Shown: positions 12,201 to 23,700 of the stretch, piece by piece
How positions within the stretch are numbered: position 1 is the stretch's first letter
Layout of the letters: each line of letters opens with the position of its first letter
From: Pomacea canaliculata
Taxonomy: Eukaryota > Mollusca > Gastropoda > Architaenioglossa > Ampullariidae
Direction: 5' to 3'
Length of the DNA stretch: 64,000 nt
Assembly: GCF_003073045.1 (NCBI RefSeq)
Contig: NC_037594.1
Location: forward strand, 23,752,927 to 23,816,926
Notes under the pieces: generated by a model
The model's input: only the letters and a program-made list of their open reading frames with translations
Told to the model about the DNA's origin: nothing
The model's database searches: none
Made by a program: the position numbers and the translations under genes

Positions 12201-15200
12201 GGGGGAAGTAAGCCAGATGTCCGGAAGCGGAAATCTGGCGCCGGCAATGTAGAGAGAGAGTTTGAGCAGTTTATTGCAGACGAGAGGACACATCACAATG
12301 TTTGAAGCTCTTGATGATCACTAGTAACGGAATAAGCATTAGAGATTTAAAAAAAAAGTTTCATATTCGCTAGGGAGGGTAACATAAAGTTTTAGCAAGT
12401 AATGCGGAGGACGAGAAGGGTGGGTGAGGTGCTAAGTGGCTGGGAGGGGATGGCGGGGGTAGAGGCGCAAACAAATCTTTAAGGAATGGCTACTAAGCAA
12501 GGAAAGCCGGTATTTTAGGAATGAACGCTTAGTCGCCGAGGATATGTTAGCTACGCTCGGCTCACAGTTTCCATCAAACGTTTTGAGAGTTGCTTGCAAT
12601 CATCAAGACCGCTTTTGCTCGTCCCGCAGTCATCTTCAATGTCGGTCCTTCCCTCACAACCCGCTTGTGTATGTTTGTGAGTAGGCGCTAGGTGGCTGGC
12701 TGTTACACACACACCCCGCACATGGGTGCTTGATGCGGGTGGAGCTGGCCAGCCAGCTCGGGCATTCACACAGGTGTGGGGAGAGAGAGGGAGCAGGCAG
12801 AGGTGCGAGATATAGCTTGAGCGTTCTGTTGTCAAGGTGCCACCGCACCTTCAGGAAGAATGAATACACGCTCGTGTTGGTGAGACAACAGTGTGTGTGT
12901 GTGCATGCATGCGCTAACAAACCGAGCTAAGCAGTCGCTGGTCTGAGGAAACTCTGAATACGAGACTGTTTACCTCGCTTCCTATACGCGGCCTGGTTTT
13001 CTTTCTTTTTCTTTCTATTTTTTTTTCTTCTCCATATTCCCTGAACAAAGAATCTTTTCTTATTTTCACACCCCTCTTCTGCAGCTCCCTTCCCGTCCCC
13101 GGCTTACAGTGAACCAGACCCACCCCCGCACTCTCCACCCCAGTCCACCCGCCCACGCATTTTCGTGCATGCGAGATTTAGCCGTGGCTAATGACGGCAC
13201 GAAAGGAAGCAGCATGGCGGAGAGATCAACTCGTCGGTCCACGGCCACTAAGGCGGACAAGCAGCTCCTGTCAACTGCCAGCTAGTAAACATCGAAAACA
13301 TTCCTACATCAGCTCCAGGGTTTTAGCTAAGAAACACCCATCAGTGGCCTTATTCACGAGCCGAAACAAGCAGCGCCTCTCTCTCGAGCTCGTGGGCGTC
13401 AGCGGATATGACGTCATTGCAGCTGCAAAGGGAAAAGGTGCATAACGGTCTCTACTATGACTGAGAATAGCGTGTGCACCAAAAAAAGAATGAAGTCGTT
13501 CTTCTCACACGCTTGTGGCTTTGCAAACAGAAGATGTGTGACGAAGGAGCGATGGTGGAACTCACGTAGACAGCGACGATCTGTCGAGATGACGGAAACG
13601 AGTTTCTGTTCGACTCAGCCCGTGGTGGCTCCGAAATATTTTGCACAGAAAGTTAACCTGGGATCTTGTGCATTATTTACCAATAAAACGTAAACTATAA
13701 TCTCAGAGACAGCACCAGTTGTGCCGCTTTAGTTTTGGTTTCCTCCCTTTCAGTAGAATTTTTTTGTAAGTTCGTGTTCGATTTATATCTGATAGTTAAG
13801 ACAACAGTACTCTAGTATACCCTTCCCACTTCTATGTTGGTTTGTTCAGTTTCATTCATGAATTGTGTATAAGTAATGTGTGTATATATATACAAGATAA
13901 TAATTTATGAGAGAGTGGAAGGGGAGTGGAACAAATAAAGTATTTTATATTGAAAATTTACTCTTTTTGTTTAATAATCTTGCGTTGTGTGGAGCAAACG
14001 GAAGGTTCGAGAGTTTCACGTTTCTCGAGCAACTTATACTCATTACTACAAAATCTTTGTCATTACTGTGAATGGAATCATCCTTATTTGCATCATTCCT
14101 GCAATCACTCACTCTGTACTCCCTTTCTCACAATCACAACAACCAGTCATTCTGCGGTCTTCTATGATCAGTCTTTCATAAAACGTTCTTTTTTGTGAGG
14201 TGGTGGTTGGGGTAGCTACATATCATCTCGACTAGACTCTTCCAACGCTGCTGAGCGTGACAACGAGGTGTCAGATATCGCCATTGTTATCTTCTATCGC
14301 TCGTTGCTACCCTCGTCGACTACATGTTGCAGATCTTTTCAGTCATGTATGGGCGTTGAGAACTGAGATATTTGTTCTTTTAGAGATTTTAACCAGCGAG
14401 TGAAAGAGAAGTGTGACCTGCCCCCTCAGTCCACGCTCAACAGGACATTAACCTCGATGTCCTGTTTGGTTGTTCCGCAACTTCACATGATAAATGCTTT
14501 TTTTCTTTCCCCTCATCTACTCATGATGACATGTGATGCTCATTGGCCTTGAATATGATCAGAAAAACCATATGAAACCTTCCACTTCTCATACGCCCTC
14601 ATCATGACAAATCCAACTTCAGCCTACACCCGAAACATTCCTGCTTCAGAAGCGGGCCTCGGCCAACAAAGGATGGTCACGTGCTAGTGAGAACAGACAG
14701 CATCGCCTTGTGTTGCCATTGCGGACGTGAAATTAGAGAGATCGACATCTAATGTTCACAGAGGCGTATTGAATTCAGTTCGAAGCAAGAGCTTATATTT
14801 CATTTACCAAGAAAAATTACAATAAAGGAAAAAACTTTGCACAAGGGATATCAAAGGCAATGTTTGACAACTTCATAAGATAACGCTTTTATTCAATGTA
14901 GTTCAGTCCAGTCTTATGATAGTTCACGATAAATGTAGGGTAAAGGTTGAAAATCATTGGTCAGCAGAAGGTAATGTTATTTTCAATTAATTTTATTTCA
15001 CAATAGTGTGTAATGCAAATATTTCCATCGTGAAGTGCCTTACAGTCCTTAGCATTGTTTACAGAAACAGTTGTAAAAGTTTTTAAGACCTTTCGTCTGA
15101 AAAAAGTGGCTATACTGCCTCAAGTTGTTTGCTGTGAAGTTACCCCTTGGTCACATTGATGTTGACAGACTGGTGACACTTTGAGGACATTATTTGTGAC

Positions 15201-15890
15201 TGTGGTCGCTGTGTCGAGCTGTTCTTGTCACGGAAACAATTTTGCCAAGCTTTGCCCAGATGAGAAAGCTGTGTTCGCTCTGATAACAACGATGATGGAT
15301 AAAAAGCTAATTGTCTGCATCAGTGATCTCTGCTAATGCTTCTTGTGGTGGGAGTGGAGTGGAAGTTCAGATGCACTGTATATAAGTTATCTATTGAGAA
15401 GCACACAAGTACATGTGGGATGGAAATAACAGAAACATCACTTCTTCTTCTAAGCAACATGACAACGATGGAAGGACAAGAAGTAACTCTAATACTTCCG
15501 CTTCTGCTTTTGGGTCACCATGACCACCCACTTCATCTCACCATGTCCCGGCTGAATGGGAATTGTGTGTGTGTGATGTGGAAGAAACTTTAATGCCAAT
15601 TCTAACCAAGTTCCTATGTGCGATTAGTGTTGTAGTTCCTGTTGCTGACGTGGCGGAACAGGACACGAGAAAGTTTCATTATCAGAAGTCTATATCTCCG
15701 TGTTTGTGAGAAAAGCACCACTGAATTCGTTAAAAGTGACTAGAGATTAATCTAGCACCAGGTGTGGATAGTTGGTGTAATACCCACAGAAAATTGCTGT
15801 TGTTTTTTGGTAAACTGGGAATATTGTCAGTTGAGTGTTCCAGAGAAAATATTTCTCCCCATACATACGAGTATAAACCAACTCCCTACC
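12201..15890. other. Intergenic DNA, no gene recognised
   Basis: Only short open frames without domain signatures occur (for example at 12551-12835, 13191-13445 and 13926-14198). Low-complexity T and CA stretches are present. A good-context ATG at 13214 opens a frame of only 23 codons, which I do not recognise. Confidence 0.5.
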
Positions 15891-15899
15891 CTGCCCGCT

Positions 15900-16080
15900 A
15901 TATCGGGAAGTATAGGTGGATGTGTATAGGTGGATTACTGTCTGTCTGCCAAGACCAACGCTTAGCCTCTAGTTCTCCGCTGTTAGTCTCGGCGAGCCGT
16001 AACAAAGAATGTGACTAAACCGGAAGCTTTGTACACACCAGCCTCGTTTTAGTAGTTAACTGCAGTCCAGTAATACAAGT
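15900..16080 (+). repeat. Interspersed repeat, copy A
   Basis: It shares GCTGTTAGTCTCG, AACAAAGAATG, AAACCGGAAGCT and a 3' end AGTAGTTAACTG...CAGTCCAG with copy B at about 20905-21110. Both copies also keep an open frame ending ...PLLVSxSxNKEC(D/E) and the same stop position. No family name is assigned. Confidence 0.6.
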
Positions 16081-17330
16081 TCGTGCTCCAACTATCCCCC
16101 ATTTGCAATTTCTACCCTGTGTGGAAGTCTCTGCGTCCAAGGAAGGATAGACGAGGGTTTAAGGGTTCACGTGCACTGCCAGACCACAGCTGGGACGAGG
16201 GAGGTGACCGTGAGAGTGTGTATGTGTGTGTGTGCAAGATGACGTGCTGTAGCCAACAGTTGTTGCCGTGGGAGCACGAGGACAGCTCTCATGGCGAGTG
16301 GTGTAAATCGTGCCTCACCAGAGGTCGCCTACTTCCCGAGGAAACAGAAGCCAAGAGCAGACCACCTCGCCCGCCAAAGCTGCGGCTTAAATTACGATCA
16401 GCAGCAAAGCTGACTACAGAAGTGCGTCGTGGGTGGTCGTGCAACACACTCACACACACACACAACGAAAACTTGCTTGTAGCTGTGCGTGAGTCCGTGT
16501 GTGCGTGCTTTCGTCCCCAAGTGCGTTAGTCGAACTGTCATCATCATAGCTACCCGGTCTGAAATCCCTGTTGTGGGATTTTTGTGCCTCTCACCAATCG
16601 ACCAACAAGAGGAGAGGGAATTCCAGACTCTTTAATGTTTTTCCTTTGTTGTACTCTCTAGTGCAAGGAATACATAGTTACTCACATTCGCTACAATTTT
16701 CTTGTGACAATAAGTCAGGGGCAAACAACATATTTCTTAAAGAGCTAAAATAAATATCACCAAGACATTAGAAACAATGGCTTCCCCGAATCCCATTCCT
16801 TGCATTCAACAAATAAAATCAATCTGTTGATACATTTATTGTCTTTGATAATAAATATTTCCCAAATAAGAGACATGTTGGAGACAGGGAAGGTGGTTTG
16901 TTCAGGTAAGTGCTCATCACCTTGTCACCTACATGTACAGTGTGGACAGTGGAGTTTGGTCTTGCTGTCTGAGTCACACCACAAAGCATCTCTGGACATG
17001 TGAGCAATAGTTCTAATCTTGTGGTCCGAGTAGGTCACACCACGAGACGCCCATTACACAGAACTAAAGAGGTTGAAGGAGTGGGATGAGGGTGGACAGA
17101 CGTGTGGGCGGAAATATAGGAGAAGAGGTCGTTGCCAGGCTGAGTTTTTATTTTTAATTTGTGTCCCCTCTCTCAGTTCGGAAGCAGATGGAATTGTGAC
17201 AATGGAATAAATCCCTCACTCCCATGACTTTCCAATTAGTTTCGCATTTCCTCTACTGTTTCAGCAAAGCCCTCGATCGAACAAGGGTTAGAGCCACGTG
17301 GCACAGAGAACCAACATATGTCAAAAAGTA
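16081..17330. other. Intergenic DNA, no gene recognised
   Basis: It contains a 148-codon open frame (16083-16529). That frame includes (TG)n/(CA)n-encoded stretches and no recognisable domain, so it is not called as a gene. Nothing else is supported. Confidence 0.45.
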
Positions 17331-17461
17331 GGGGGCACCAAGAGGGGATTTTCTCTAATTTTCGCATTATACACGTTGTATAACTATTGGCTTCTATAAG
17401 TATAAAATGCATTACATGGCTATAAAGAGAAAATTAGAGAAAATTCCTGTCTTGGTGCCCC
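17331..17461. mobile_element. Fold-back MITE-like element
   Basis: The left arm GGGGCACCAAGA...TTTTCTCTAATTTTC (17332-17363) is repeated inverted at 17430-17461, ending CTTGGTGCCCC. That gives about 30-bp terminal inverted repeats with few mismatches around an AT-rich 65-bp centre. TA dinucleotides lie next to both ends, but a target-site duplication is not clear. The superfamily is undetermined. Confidence 0.7.
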
Positions 17462-20000
17462 ATAAAAAAACCCACTTTGAACATCTGTCGACATCTGTAC
17501 TGAATCTCAGGTTAGGCGAGGCAGTTTAAAAAAAAGTCCAACATGGAGAAAGAAACTTAATACATAAACAACAGACCACTCGCACTTTTAATCTTCCAGT
17601 TATTAAACAGATTGAAATAGAAATAAAACAACACCAGTGAGAAATGGGCTGATATTGAAGGTCAGGCCACAGAGCAGGGGACGGGGTAGATGGCGGGTGG
17701 AGGATTGCAGGGGGCAGGAATGGTGTCGGCTTATCAGGAGACGATGAGTCGTCAGTGATATATGCCCGCGTGCTAGATAGATCTTCTGTAGAGAGACAAT
17801 AACAATGGCAATACATTTTTTTTTCGAGGCAGGAAAAGCAGAGCATGTTTGTTGAGGTCTATTCCTGCAAAAGGAAGAGATTACAAAACTGCGAGCCTAC
17901 TACAGAAATAACAGGTGAGAACGATGACCGGGAAGTAAGGACGATACCCAAGTATTATGACAACAGGTCAGCTCTGTCAATGAACCTTACAGGCTTGGGT
18001 TATTAAGTTGGAGAGACACTTTCGTATTTTTCATTGAACCTAGTAAAGAAAGTCCAGAGGTAGCCCTCTTTGAGACTTGCAAGAGACCTCAGAGGTAGTT
18101 GCACTATCGGAGTCCCACAAGGTGGTAGGATAACTCCAGTCGACGGAGGAAGGGGAGAAAGAGATATGACTCAGACAACAATAAACAACCAATTAACCAA
18201 GTACTCTTGGAAAGGAAAGGGAGAGAACACCAAGACACGTGGGCGTAATTTTCTCATCCTGTCCTCACGGTGTTGCCGTCGTCTCCTGACTATCTCTAAA
18301 GAAAGCGATACATCCGGTCTAGATAACGCTGCCATTCTTGTTCATCTTTGCAGACAGCAGCACGATTACCCCCCGTTCAGCCATCCCCTTTCTTTTAGAA
18401 AAAGTTTTTTTTTTTTAAAGATAACGACAGAAGACTAAATGTTTCAAATAAATGGAACGAGCTAAGCCATCACGAGGAGGAAGCTCACGTACGAGGGGAA
18501 GACTCAATAACGACATAGAAACCCACATCTGAAGGCCTCTCGTGTTTGCTGGGGAAGAAAAGGTCTGTAAACCGTCTGGGATGTGGGTGTGTGGGAAAGT
18601 AATCAGCAACTCATGCTGCGAGCCAAGTGTCGGAGGCTGGAGCGGAAGCGCTTCCGCTCTCAATGAGCCTCGCCGCTGATAAGCGGGTAGCAGCTAAAAA
18701 TAGCCGCCGGCATCGATGCCTCACTTCCTCAAGCAAACGTCGCCGGCGACGAGGAGTGGAGGAATTTCCCAATCATCTGCACCCGAACGTGAAAGAGCGG
18801 CATTAAAATGGTCAAGTGTGTATGTGTGTGTGTTTTTTCGCAGGTGGCGGTGGTCGGGTGGGAAGGGAACAGCAGCCAGTAGGTCTCTAGTCTCACCCAA
18901 GAGTGTCGGGTGTCTTTGGTCTCACAGCTACCCATCAAGTATCTTTTAACAAGTCGACGAACTGAACAGTCGCAGGTGGAAGGGCTCGGGTGATGCGCAG
19001 ACCCGGAACCAGTTTAAATTCTTGCGAGGTGTTTCCCTTAGAATCACATGAAGGTGCAGTCACAGACTTCCATGATCTATGGGTGCAGTGTTGTACTGGA
19101 AAACTAATAACAGCCACGTGAGTGTTTTCAACTCAGTCAACTCTCTTGAGGAGCCAAGCTGACCCAGCAACAAAACGAATATATCTGCAAACACAGAAAA
19201 AAAAATCATCAAAAAGCGCAACAATTAGCAAGAAAAACAAACAAAATCAAGTAAATTAAACACACACACACAAAAATAACGAACACCTCCACACTACCTT
19301 TCATCAGTCAAGTAAGCCTCGTGGTTGTGACAACTTTGCGGGACATATTGCTAGCTATTTTTTATTCTGTCGTTATTCATTAGATACTCATTATGTTATG
19401 TTTTCATTTTTTCATGAGTATCTACGTTTGACTTTATCGCTTAAGGGGTCGATTTTAACAATTCCTTTTCTCAGAAAAATTGTGATGTAATTATTTTTAG
19501 TGCTAATTAAGCTGAAGGAATCAATTTCATCATCGTCTAACGAGTGTGGGTTTGCAGGGAATAATAATTTTAGCCTGCAAATGTCAGACAGCAAAGTTTT
19601 CGGATGTGGCGATAAGACTCACGACCACGCTCATCTCTTCCGGCCTGATCGCTGCATCCTGCATACATCAGAGCTTATCTGCTGCCCACCTCTCAGTCAC
19701 TGAGCAGAGATGCAGTTCTCAGCTCCTACATTTCCACTGACTTTACCAGGACATGTTAAAGCAGCCAGCGTGACAATAACACGCAGCACCAACTAAATGG
19801 AGGCAAATATTAAAAAGTTTAAAGGAAAACCGTTGTTTCGGTGAATTAAAATTGCTTGAAATTTACAATAAAATCCTCAGATTGTGATCTGATCAACTTA
19901 AAAAAAAAAAAAAAAAAAAAAAAAACAGTCTAATGGTCTAAAATGTACAACAGTTCAGTGAAAATATCTAATTATTTGTTTTCTTTTTCTAACAAGCATA
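17462..20000. other. Intergenic DNA, no gene recognised
   Basis: The short open frames show no domains. A 26-base A run lies at 19900-19925. Nothing further is supported. Confidence 0.45.
19900..19925 (+). repeat. Poly(A) homopolymer, 26 bases
   Basis: An uninterrupted run of 26 A. It could be the relic tail of a retroposed sequence, but no element body is recognised upstream and no target duplication was found. Confidence 0.8.
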
Positions 20001-20040
20001 ATTGAAGTTTCAGAAGAAAAAAAAACTGCTTGAGGGTGGC

Positions 20041-20152
20041 TGTGACGGCCATGATGATGGCGACGACGCCGATGATGATGATGATGAGGATGAGTATGAT
20101 GATGATGATGAGGAGGAGGAGGAAGAGGAGGACGACTACGACGACGACGATA
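20041..20152 (+). repeat. Compound GAT/GAG/GAC trinucleotide repeat
   Basis: Runs of GAT, then GAG/GAA, then GAC units. In one frame it reads as an Asp/Glu-rich stretch inside the open frame 20002-20265. The flanks of that frame are low-complexity or unrecognised, so coding is not proposed. Confidence 0.85.
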
Positions 20153-20904
20153 CAGCTGAAAAATGTTCCCTGTCGTTTTTTTACGTTTCCGTTTCACGAG
20201 AGTGCCGAGGGAAATTTGTGAATAATCGTATGCAAATATCACACGCCTACCTTCACGGACACTAATGTCTGATAAATGTAGGCGCGTGGATTGTTTCTAG
20301 CTGCAGTCTTGAGGAGAAACACCAGTAATGGACACTTTCTGTTTTTGGTGGCAAGCGCTGTCTCCTTATTCTACCGCGCCGTTCTTTTCTTTCTTTCTCT
20401 CTCTCACGTGTGCGCGCGAGAGAGAGAGGCAAGCAAAAGACAGACAAGAGATGGGGACAGACCGTCTTGAGAACCGCAGGGATCCTCCCACACACCCTAC
20501 ACGCAACAAGCTGTGCGTGGGCTTGTCTGGTGCTAGAAAGGTACAGCCGCCTGGGTATTGTTATTGATACAGCGACAGTCTACTGATGGTTTGATGGTCA
20601 TTACACAAAGTAGCCGCTTCCTCCGCCAACCAACGAGCGAATGAGTGGGTGAGCGAATGAGTAAATGTACGGCATGTATAGCATGTACGGATGACGTGTA
20701 CCTGTCTCATGTAACTGATCTTTGGGAAATGTCCGTGGTTCAGCATCTGAGACAGCTTATGGTTGCAGAACATTCCGTTTGGGAAGTCACTCAAGTGAGC
20801 GCCTTATGTCAACAATACAGCGAGAATCGAATGTCGTGTGTTCGTATCTCGGCTCTGGCATACCTCTCTCTCAATGTGACACTTATTTACAGGACTTACT
20901 ATCG

Positions 20905-21110
20905 GTTGATTTCCTCGGGTCATGGACGTGTATTGATGGACTGATGTCTGTATGCCGAAACTCACTCTTGCGAAGTGATCCGCTGTTAGTCTCGACGAGC
21001 CCTAACAAAGAATGCGAATAAACCGGAAGCTATGTCGTCTAATGCCTCGTTTCAGCAGTTAACTGGAAAAAAAAATCGCCTGCCAGCAGTCCAGGGATAT
21101 TAGTTTGTTC
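20905..21110 (+). repeat. Interspersed repeat, copy B
   Basis: It aligns with copy A (15900-16080) from about the GTGTAT...GTCTGT..GCC segment through AAACCGGAAGCT and the 3' end CAGTTAACTGGAAAAA...CAGCAGTCCAG. It keeps the same short open frame and stop as copy A. Confidence 0.6.
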
Positions 21111-23200
21111 TCGGGTACTCAGGTTTCCACTACTACCTCCATCTGTGTGTGTGAGACAGAGACGGAGTAGTTATAATTTGAATGACAATCAATGAATTTG
21201 TACAACGCACTTTGACGCCTACTAATACGTTTTTTGCTCCTGCAAATACATATATTACTCGTATGAGCAATCAAATTCCGTCTGTTTATTTTCAATTAAT
21301 TTCACGTGAATCCCAGACGGATTTAGCTGCAAGTAAAACAAAAACAAAACGGCAATTAATTACCCTGCATGGCTGACCATCAACTAAAGGGAGACAGACC
21401 ACCCTCTTGGCCATCCACCTACAAGATTCATTTTTGTCACCAGCAGTATCATGCATCTTTCAGCGTGCTCGTCGCTGCGTGGAAATGCGAAGAAAGGAAG
21501 ACAAGAGGATGGCGCTGGGCTACGTGTGGTAGGCGTTGTTTGACATGGGACACAAAGCCCAACCCACGAGCGAGGACGTCAACGCCTGCACGGCGGCAAG
21601 ACGGATTGTTTAGTTAAACAATGCACCTCGCTTAGTCGTGTTTAAACAGCGCACCACGCTTACTGTGTTTAACTGCCGCCAGCCCGGGTACAGACCGGTC
21701 TTGCGTAAACTGTCGTATGACTGAGGACTGAGGTACCAATATAGCCTGGATGTAAACGCTTGGAATCGCCGTAAATACTATCTGTCTGCAGGTTATTTTT
21801 GGCAACAGCACGTGAGACGAGGCGTAGGACGCTTCCGATGTGCAATGATGGTTATCATATAAAACAATAATGTGTGAAAGAAAAACGCTTTGCTTTGCCC
21901 TTTTTTATTTTTGGGGGGGTCAATCCTGTTGCTAAATTTACATCAGGCGTAGAACTATTTATTCTTTTTATTCACCTTCACAATTTTTTTGCTAATTATT
22001 CACAATGAATTAAAAAAAAAATAGGGTAACATACCACGAAGAAAATGATTTGTTACGGTGAGGAAGGAACAAGTATGGAAGAAAGTTATTCATGTGAAGT
22101 GTTTGAATTAATTTTCTGACATGGAAGTTTTACTTCATCTTGGCTGGTAAAGAATCTAAAGGTAGTCCCCTAACTTTTTCTTTATATAATTTTTTAGGTC
22201 GTCTGGGAAATGAGGTGTTAAGGATCTCCCATCAGAGTATCTTTGGTTCGAACGTCAGTACCGTAACCATTCGGCGATCCGCATGGTCATAACACCCTTA
22301 ATATGACTTTAATATCTCGATTAACCCTGGTGCTGGCATTCAAGACATCGTCTGAGTTATAATCTTATATCTACCTATGTTTCCACCTGTTCAGAACCTA
22401 GTCGTTTGATACAGATGTCCGCCAGCACATCGACGACGGTAGCAAGTGACAACATTACAGTAAGAGGTGAGCTATAGATGTCTCGTGATGTATAATACCC
22501 GCTGTCGTTGTTTCCAGACACTTTTCCCACATCTTAGCTCGTTAGATGATTCTGGGAGATATATAATGTACGATTCAAAGTATGACAACACATGAAAGAC
22601 ACCCAAGAGGTGAGAACAAACACACAGTAGAGCTTGAGAGACAAAGTCAAGAGAACACACACCCTGACATCTGCAATGCCAGCTCACAGTTTCCTGTTGC
22701 TAGAGGTTTGTTTAGACACGTACCAAGTTTATGACAGATCAGGAAGTGTTGTTTCGTGTTTACATTTGTAACGGAGAAAGAGAACGCACAATACCAAGAA
22801 AAACGCCTTTACATTACTTAGGACCAGTGTCAAAGGTCAAACCCAGAGGAGCGGGAGGAAGAGGGGGAATATTGAAGATCAAAGAGAGGACAAAAAAAAA
22901 AAAGAAAAGAAAATACTGAATTTCTTCACAAAATAAAGAGGAAAAGTCAGCTAAGACCTAATACTGTGATGATGACAGGGGATGGTGGTGGAGAAATATA
23001 AACCGATTTTCTTTTACCCCAGAGCTGCCTCAGCCAGATTGGCATCCCACCTGTATCAACCAATGTCATTTGCCCCCTCATCTCAGCATCTCTCCTTTTC
23101 AAACTCTTAATCGCATGCCAACAGCCTTCACATCGCTACGAAAACTCCAACTCCTCCTCACCCGCCTCTCTCCATCCTCCGTACCTCTCCCTCCTCCTCC
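21111..23200. other. Intergenic DNA with one tRNA-derived SINE-like remnant
   Basis: No gene is recognised. The remnant at 22201-22285 is listed separately. Confidence 0.45.
22201..22285 (-). repeat. tRNA-derived SINE-like remnant
   Basis: On the minus strand the sequence GCCGAATGGTTACGGTACTG resembles the D-arm/A-box of a Leu- or Ser-type tRNA. It is followed by GTTCGAACC within about 25 bases. The spacing is too short and the acceptor stem unpaired for a working tRNA, so this is called a decayed tRNA-derived SINE head. Confidence 0.35.
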
Positions 23201-23229
23201 TCCTCCCCCACCCCATCACCACCTAACCT

Positions 23230-23700
23230 ACCGCCCCCGACGAGTTGTTTTGGACAGGCGAGAACCGAGCACAAAGACACGCGCACATCACGGCCATAAC
23301 TGACCTACCGTCGCCACTTCCGCGCCCATAATGCAGCACTACGCCTGCGCGGCCTGGGCAAGCGACTTCCGGCAGCGATGCTGGAGAGTTGAGGACCCGG
23401 GTATCGATCGCCGGGCGCAGGGCTGTGATAAGAATTAACGACGCTGTACACTCAACCCCTTACACAAATGAAAGGCCTAGAAGGGGATCTGCGTTGGAGT
23501 GTAATGGCCTCACCCACGCACTGCCGCGGTGTGCGACTTGGCGACAAAACGCTATCAGCGAAGTCGCAAAGATGGCAGACGACTTGCAGCGCCATCTCTC
23601 CTTCCAGTTATCGCCCGCGCATCCTGACAAATCTGATGGATGAGTCAGGTCACGTGGTTTTTAGGAGGCCAGCGTAGGCGCGTCTGGTCAACGTTTAGAA
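23230..23700. promoter_or_regulatory. CpG-rich, promoter-like patch
   Basis: The CpG dinucleotide is much more frequent here than in the surrounding AT-rich sequence (for example CGCGCCC, GCGCGGCC, CCGGGCGCAGG). A YY1-like AAGATGGC lies near 23570, and a CACGTG follows at about 23650. No recognisable protein follows on either strand. It could be the promoter of a non-coding RNA, a 5' exon with a distant intron, or a GC-rich repeat. Confidence 0.3.

Noticed and set aside
13214..13285. Good-context ATG opening a 23-codon basic peptide
   Set aside because: It is too short, with no family or splice support.
16083..16529. 148-codon open frame, one of the longest in the window
   Set aside because: It spans TG/CA dinucleotide runs, has no recognisable domain and no splice or family support.
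20002..20265. Asp/Glu-rich open frame
   Set aside because: The composition comes from a GAT/GAG/GAC microsatellite. The flanking residues look like random sequence.
22201..22285. Functional tRNA gene
   Set aside because: The A-box-like arm is present, but acceptor stem pairing and A-to-B box spacing fail. It was kept only as a SINE-like remnant.
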